Source of the DNA: Candidatus Omnitrophota bacterium
GTDB taxonomy: Bacteria; Omnitrophota; 4484-213
Assembly: GCA_030640885.1 (NCBI GenBank)
Contig: DAOWIN010000077.1
Coordinates: 1 to 8,518 of the forward strand
DNA length: 8,518 nt
Reading direction: 5' to 3'
A model generated the notes under the pieces. It saw only the letters and a list, made by a program, of their open reading frames with translations, did no database searches and was not told the DNA's origin. This document shows, one piece after another, positions 4,594 through 8,518 of this stretch. Numbering within the stretch: the stretch's first letter is position 1; each line of letters starts with the position of its first letter. Made by a program: the position numbers and the translations under genes.

Positions 4594-6234
4594 ATGAATT
4601 ATGCCCAAGTTGCCTTAAACCTTCCCGTTGATAAACTTTTTGATTATGCTATCCCCGAACATCTAAGAGAAGAGGTTAAGGTTGGCAAAAGGGTATGGGT
4701 GGAGTTCAGAAATAGAAAAGCAGTTGCTTATATAGTCAAGCTTCTTGAAGAATCAAGATTAAAAAAGGTTAAAGAGATTAAGAAGGTGATTGATGAGCAA
4801 TCAATTATTAGTTCTTTCTCATTGCTTTTATCTAAATGGCTCTCTAAATACTATTTTTGTTCTTGGGGGGAAGCAATAGCACTTACTCTTCCTTCTCCCC
4901 TGCGAAAAGGGCAGCGAAGAACAAACCCATCTCCACCTACCCCACTTCCATGTCGTAACTGGAAGTGGGTGGGGGCGAAAGAGAATTTAGATTTAAACCC
5001 AGATTTAGACCCAAAGCAATCATTATCTGCAGATAAAATTATTGAGGCAATAAAACAGAATGATTTTCAACCCTCTTTCATCTATGATAATGCTGAAGAG
5101 AGAATAAAGATTTATTTGCGGCTTAGTGAATATGTCCTAAGTCAGAACAAAGGGGTGATTGTATTAGTCCCTCAGATTTCTTTAGCTTCCAAGTTAATTG
5201 CAGGGTTTATTTCTCATTTTGGAAAAATAATAGCCCAATGTCATTCTCGGCTTTCTTCTCGCCAGCAATTTCAGGAATGGCAAAGGATAGAAGAAGGCAA
5301 AGCAAAAATTATTATCGGCACTAGGTCGGCGGTATTTTCTTCCTTAAAAAATTTGGGCTTAATTATTGTCGATGAAGAACAAAGCAACTCCTATAAAGAA
5401 GAAAATATGCCTCGCTATAATGCCCGCGAGGTAGCAGTAAAAAAGGCAGAGATAGAAAAAGCAACAATAGTTCTCGGAACAAGCGTTCCTTCTTTGCAAA
5501 CTTATCATAAAGCCAAATTGCAAGAATATAAACTTTTGCAGACAAAAGAGAAAAAAGAAATTTTAAAAACGAGGATAATAGAAAGACGGAAAGAAGACCC
5601 TTCCATTTCCCCCTTTTTGAAAATGAGAATAGAGGAATATCTGCAAAAGAAAAAGAGGGTTGTTCTTTATACGAGATTAGGAGGGCAGAGGATTATTAAA
5701 GGGGAAAATTTCTCTGATTTGGGCTTGATAGGGGTTATTTCTGCCGACAGCATTCTTAACCTACCTAATTTTTTGGCAGGCGAACGTACCTTTCAGCTTC
5801 TTTCTCAAATAGGCATTGAGGCTAAGAAGACAAAAGCGGAGTTTGTTATCCAAACCTATAACGCTACTCACTTTAGTATTGTTGCCGCTGCCAAAGAGGA
5901 TTGGGAGGGTTTTTACGAAAAGGAAATAGCCTACCGACAGGAGTTGGATTATCCGCCCTTTACCCATTTTATCAATATAATTTTGAGAAACAAAAATGAG
6001 GAGAATCTAAAAAAGGAGATAGGCGACCTCTCTGAACAGTTAAAAAATAAATTTGGGGAAACAAGGGTTTTGGGACCAATTGCTTTAAAATCCTTCAAAG
6101 CAAAACCTTCTATCTATTGTCGTTATATTATCCTAAAGACAAAGGATATCCTAAAGACCAACCCTGTTTTAAAAGAGGTGTTGGTTAATTTTAGCAGAGT
6201 GATAATTGATGTCGATCCTTTGTTTTTCTTTTAG
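4594..6234 (+). CDS. priA: PriA-like primosomal protein N', helicase-degenerate
   Basis: The order of recognisable parts is that of PriA, the replication-restart helicase. The N-terminal 3'-DNA-binding domain starts MNYAQVALNLPVDKLFDYAIP. Then come the helicase landmarks CHSRLS, IIIGTRSAVFSSLKNLGLIIVDEEQ (D260-Q263), YKEENMPRYNAREVA, IIKGENFSDLGLIGVISAD and the C-terminal LDYPPFTH domain. Key elements are missing. Walker A (GxTGSGKT) is replaced by IYDNAEERIK (163-172). The final His of DEEH is Gln. Motif III is GTSVP. The paired zinc cysteines and the surrounding region of roughly 100 residues are gone, so LYTRLGG runs straight into QRIIKG (357-370). VAGRAGR is IGIEAKK (406-412). The length of 546 residues compares with about 730 for typical PriA. 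ATG 4594 fits family starts; TTG 4573 lies in the repeat. No Shine-Dalgarno is visible. Probably a DNA- or primosome-binding protein without helicase activity. Confidence 0.85.
   Translation: MNYAQVALNLPVDKLFDYAIPEHLREEVKVGKRVWVEFRNRKAVAYIVKLLEESRLKKVKEIKKVIDEQSIISSFSLLLSKWLSKYYFCSWGEAIALTLPSPLRKGQRRTNPSPPTPLPCRNWKWVGAKENLDLNPDLDPKQSLSADKIIEAIKQNDFQPSFIYDNAEERIKIYLRLSEYVLSQNKGVIVLVPQISLASKLIAGFISHFGKIIAQCHSRLSSRQQFQEWQRIEEGKAKIIIGTRSAVFSSLKNLGLIIVDEEQSNSYKEENMPRYNAREVAVKKAEIEKATIVLGTSVPSLQTYHKAKLQEYKLLQTKEKKEILKTRIIERRKEDPSISPFLKMRIEEYLQKKKRVVLYTRLGGQRIIKGENFSDLGLIGVISADSILNLPNFLAGERTFQLLSQIGIEAKKTKAEFVIQTYNATHFSIVAAAKEDWEGFYEKEIAYRQELDYPPFTHFINIILRNKNEENLKKEIGDLSEQLKNKFGETRVLGPIALKSFKAKPSIYCRYIILKTKDILKTNPVLKEVLVNFSRVIIDVDPLFFF
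4889..4980. repeat. In-frame palindromic insert inside priA
   Basis: A Pro-rich segment at about residues 99-129 does not resemble PriA. CCCACTTCCA (4941-4950) pairs perfectly with TGGAAGTGGG (4960-4969), and CCCT/AGGG (4898-4901, 4908-4911) forms a smaller hairpin. It sits in the linker region before the helicase core and keeps the frame. Confidence 0.6.
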
Positions 6235-6239
6235 GGCAT

Positions 6240-6301
6240 CACTGATGGCACTGATAAATAGACACTGATGACACTGATAATTAAATAGTGTAATCAGCGA
6301 T
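6240..6301. repeat. CACTGATAA-type 9-mer repeat element between priA and fmt
   Basis: Two 18-nt units, 6240-6257 and 6263-6280, differ at one base. Each is a pair of 9-mers (CACTGATGR, CACTGATAA). TAGTGTAATCAGCGAT (6286-6301) is a degenerate inverted copy, so the element can fold back. It fills nearly all of the priA-fmt gap and ends 3 nt before the fmt start; no Shine-Dalgarno is seen there. Confidence 0.8.
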
Positions 6302-6304
6302 AAC

Positions 6305-7243
6305 ATGAGAATAATTTTTTGGGGAAGCGGGGATTTTGCCTTAGTGAGTTTAAAAAAGCTTGCTTCTAAACATCAAATTTTGGCAGCAATAATCCCAACG
6401 GATAAAAAAAAGGGGAGAGGATTAAAGATAAGTATTGACCCAGTGAAAGAATTTTCTCAGCAAAGAGGATTTGAAATCTATCAACCCAAAGATTTTTCAG
6501 CGGATTTTATAAATGTTCTAAAAAGAAAAAAGTCTCAATTATTTGTAGTAGTAAATTATGGCAGAAAACTGAGCAATGAAATTTTAGGTATTCCTAAGAT
6601 TTATTCTATAAATCTTCATCCTTCTTTGCTGCCAAAATATCGTGGGCCTGCTCCAATTAATTGGGCTTTGATTCAAGGCGAGAAAAAAACAGGGGTTTCT
6701 ATAATTAAAATTGGTGAAAAGATAGACGCCGGGGAGATAATTTACCAAAAAAAGATAGGGATAAAACAAGGGGAAAATGCTGGTGAATTAACTGAGCGTT
6801 TGGCAAAAGAGGGAGCAAATGCTTTGTTAAAGGCAATAGAATTATTAGAAAGCGGGCAGGTAGAATTGAGCGTCCAAAATGAACAACAGGCAACCTATTT
6901 TCCCAAATTGGATAAAAGCGATGGCGAAATTGATTGGTCAAAGTCGGCTGAACAAATTTATAATTTAATTCGTGGTTTTACCCCTCGCCCCGGGGCTTTT
7001 ACCTTTTGGAAAGAAAAGAGAATAAAGATTTGGAGAACGAGGTTGTCTCAAAAAGAATTTCCGTCCACTGCCTCTGGCACAATTTTAGAGGTTAGTAAAA
7101 GCAATGGAATTTTAGCGGCAACAGAAAATGGGACTTTATGGATTGAAGAATTACAGAGGGAAGGCAAAAGAAGAATGACTGCAGGAGAGTTTGTTATTGG
7201 GCATAAAATAAAAAAAGGAGAAAATCTGTGCAAATTGGAATAA
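6305..7243 (+). CDS. fmt: Methionyl-tRNA formyltransferase
   Basis: It transfers a formyl group from 10-formyl-tetrahydrofolate to initiator Met-tRNA. The N-terminal Rossmann formyltransferase domain starts MRIIFWGSGDFA and includes PTDKKKGRG. The catalytic set is N103, H105 and D141, within NLHPSLLPKYRGPAPINWALI and KIDAGEII, equivalent to N106, H108 and D144 of the E. coli enzyme. DGEIDWSKSAEQIYNLIRGFTPRPGA leads into the C-terminal tRNA-binding domain. The 312-residue length is typical. ATG 6305 is the natural start, but the sequence before it is a repeat with no clear ribosome site. The 3' end overlaps ychF by 16 bp, so the two are probably translated together. Confidence 0.96.
   Translation: MRIIFWGSGDFALVSLKKLASKHQILAAIIPTDKKKGRGLKISIDPVKEFSQQRGFEIYQPKDFSADFINVLKRKKSQLFVVVNYGRKLSNEILGIPKIYSINLHPSLLPKYRGPAPINWALIQGEKKTGVSIIKIGEKIDAGEIIYQKKIGIKQGENAGELTERLAKEGANALLKAIELLESGQVELSVQNEQQATYFPKLDKSDGEIDWSKSAEQIYNLIRGFTPRPGAFTFWKEKRIKIWRTRLSQKEFPSTASGTILEVSKSNGILAATENGTLWIEELQREGKRRMTAGEFVIGHKIKKGENLCKLE
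7216..7220 (+). promoter_or_regulatory. Ribosome binding site setting the GTG start of the YchF-like gene
   Basis: AGGAG inside the fmt 3' end lies 7 nt before GTG 7228. With the overlap, it supports the GTG start and coupled translation. Confidence 0.8.
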
Positions 7244-8280
7244 TTGGTTTGCCACAGGCAGGCAGACGCACCATCTTTCGGCTTTTGACTGGCAACTCTC
7301 CCCGTGAAGGCGAAGGGGTTAGCCGGGGAGAGGGCAGTGTGCGCGACCCCCGCCTTGATAATTTATCAAAGATGTATCCTGAGGCAAAAAAGGTGCCGGC
7401 AGTGATAGAATTTTTACTTCTGCCACCTCTTTCTAACAACTCCGAGCAAAATCAGGCTTTGTTTAAATCCTTAGAAGAGGCAGATGCCCTGTGCTATGTT
7501 ATTCGCGTTTTTGAAAACGAGACTGTTTTTCATATTGACGGCAGTATAGAACCTCTGCGGGATATTCAAAAGATTGATGATGAGTTGATATTAAAAGACC
7601 TTTCTTTTGTAGAATTGCGTCTTGAGCGGCTGGAAAAAGCGATGAAAAAAGGAAAAAATAAGCTTCAGGAAAAAGAAAAGGAGCTTCTCCTTGATTTTAA
7701 GACAAGATTAGAAGAGGGGCATTTTTTATTTGATCTAAAATTAAATGAGGAACAAGAAAAAATAATCAGCGGTTATCCTTTGCTAACCTTTAAAAAGAAA
7801 ATAGTTGTTTTAAATGTGAACGAGGATAAATTGAATGATTTTGATTTAATAGGAAAAATAGAAAACAATGGAAATATTGAAGTAGTGCAGATTTCGGCTA
7901 AAATTGAACAGGAACTTTTTCAATTAGAGTCAGAACAGGAGCAAAGGGAATTTTTAAAGGCATTAAACATTGAGGAACCAGCCATTTATAAAATGGGTAG
8001 AGCAAGCTATCAGATCTTGGGCTTAATGTCCTTTTTTACCATCGGAAATGACGAAGTGCGCGCTTGGAGCGTTCGCAGAGGAACATTGGCGCCGCAGGCC
8101 GCCGGCAAGGTGCATTCGGACATAGAACGAGGGTTTATCCGCGCGCAGGTAATCAAATATAATGATTTAATCAAGTTAGGAAGCGAGCAGGCAGTTGCTC
8201 AGGCGGGATTGAGTTTATTGAAGGGAAAAGATTACATAGTTGAAGATGGAGATATAATTGACTTTCGCTTCAATGTATGA
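7228..8280 (+). CDS. ychF: YchF/Obg-like protein with a degenerate nucleotide-binding site
   Basis: The C-terminal TGS-like domain of YchF is intact from about residue 255: SYQILGLMSFFTIGNDEVRAW, the RGT-APQAAGKVHSDIERGFIRA region and the final GDIIDFRFNV. DPRLDNL (40-46) and the NVNE motif (196-199) are also YchF-like. The N-terminal domain is damaged: the P-loop is GLPQAGRRT (7-15), with Arg in place of the essential Lys and of the following Ser/Thr. The expected DIAGLVKGAS (DxxG) segment is replaced by LLLPPLSNN. Residues 23-36 are encoded by a palindromic insert. A coiled-coil-like stretch rich in Lys and Glu lies at about 130-170. YchF proteins bind ATP and ribosomes; this one is probably unable to hydrolyse nucleotide normally, though the fold may persist. 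At 350 residues it is slightly shorter than E. coli YchF. It is translationally linked to fmt. Confidence 0.85.
   Translation: MQIGIIGLPQAGRRTIFRLLTGNSPREGEGVSRGEGSVRDPRLDNLSKMYPEAKKVPAVIEFLLLPPLSNNSEQNQALFKSLEEADALCYVIRVFENETVFHIDGSIEPLRDIQKIDDELILKDLSFVELRLERLEKAMKKGKNKLQEKEKELLLDFKTRLEEGHFLFDLKLNEEQEKIISGYPLLTFKKKIVVLNVNEDKLNDFDLIGKIENNGNIEVVQISAKIEQELFQLESEQEQREFLKALNIEEPAIYKMGRASYQILGLMSFFTIGNDEVRAWSVRRGTLAPQAAGKVHSDIERGFIRAQVIKYNDLIKLGSEQAVAQAGLSLLKGKDYIVEDGDIIDFRFNV
7296..7332. repeat. In-frame palindromic insert inside ychF
   Basis: CTCTCCCCG (7296-7304) pairs perfectly with CGGGGAGAG (7324-7332). The GC-rich stretch encodes a Gly/Glu/Arg-rich segment (NSPREGEGVSRGEG) where other YchF proteins have the conserved switch I region (NYPFCTIEPN). 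The frame is kept. Confidence 0.7.
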
Positions 8281-8311
8281 GAGAATAATGCCCCGTGCAA
8301 TAAATTTTTAA

Positions 8312-8513
8312 CGAGAGAAATTTTGCATTTTTCGCTTCCGTGATTTTTTCTTAACGCTAAAATCTGCATTTCAGCAGGACAAAATCAAACTTGCCCGCCT
8401 TCGTTCTGAAACATTTTAGAACTTAGTCGGTCTTCGGACATGATTTTGCTATTACCTGCCTCAACTTGATTTTATCTAAAAACATCAATGTCCGCTCAAA
8501 ATGCAAAATTTCT
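8312..8513. repeat. Fold-back element of about 200 bp after ychF
   Basis: The outer arms AGAAATTTTGCATTTT (8316-8331) and AAAATGCAAAATTTCT (8498-8513) are perfect 16-bp inverted repeats. Between them, shorter matches recur in order (TGAT-T runs, TAAAATC, GCAGG, AAAATCA), converging on an apical hairpin GTTCT-G-AAA/TTT-AGAAC (8403-8422). The arms are symmetric about position 8413, so the region is one long imperfect stem-loop. No coding frame of note is present. It could be a nonautonomous mobile element, a dispersed repeat or a structured RNA. Confidence 0.65.
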
Positions 8514-8518
8514 GTATA

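Noticed and set aside
4594..6234. Frameshifted priA pseudogene
   Set aside because: The frame is continuous, and the lost motifs are removed by in-frame deletion or substitution rather than by stops or shifts. It is degenerate but not broken in the usual sense.

Overview
The window is AT-rich, gene-dense bacterial DNA. It probably comes from a Gram-negative, uncultured lineage of the Omnitrophota (former OP3) or PVC-like type. Three things point that way: a heptose-bisphosphate phosphatase (LPS heptose pathway), a large exported orphan protein with a short lysine-rich signal peptide, and an unusual load of short palindromic and tandem repeats in and between housekeeping genes. The lineage is an inference; there is no rRNA or other decisive marker here. 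All genes are on the + strand.

Layout. Positions 1-202 hold a fold-back array of heptamer repeats and a short leader region. 203-664 encodes a stand-alone LigD-type 3'-phosphoesterase domain, followed by a weak terminator-like hairpin. A near-consensus sigma70-type promoter (743-771) and a leader with two tandem, covarying hairpins (797-844) precede a 687-residue exported protein of unknown function (857-2920). That gene ends at a strong intrinsic terminator (2958-3000). A second good promoter overlaps the terminator's U-tract and probably starts the next unit: tRNA-Arg(CCG), gmhB, a family-4 uracil-DNA glycosylase, a PriA-like protein, fmt and a YchF-like protein (3159-8280). gmhB/udg and fmt/ychF overlap. 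The other two gaps (about 68-70 bp) consist of repeat sequence. 8281-8518 is noncoding and contains a fold-back structure of about 200 bp.

How it fits together. The second unit combines translation (tRNA-Arg, fmt for initiator formylation, a YchF-like protein) with DNA repair and replication restart (UDG, PriA-like), plus one envelope-sugar enzyme. The upstream phosphoesterase is also a DNA end-processing domain.

Most notable points. (1) The PriA-like protein has lost Walker A, motif VI and the whole zinc-binding insert through clean in-frame changes. The YchF-like protein has a broken P-loop and no DxxG motif. Two nearly universal NTPases in one operon thus look catalytically dead but are kept as intact reading frames. 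(2) Several families of fold-back repeats occupy the intergenic gaps, and palindromic segments also lie in frame inside priA and ychF and at the udg 3' end. Two copies of one 78-nt sequence are identical and inverted around tRNA-gmhB-udg. (3) The leader of the exported orphan protein has two adjacent 24-nt hairpins whose differences preserve pairing.
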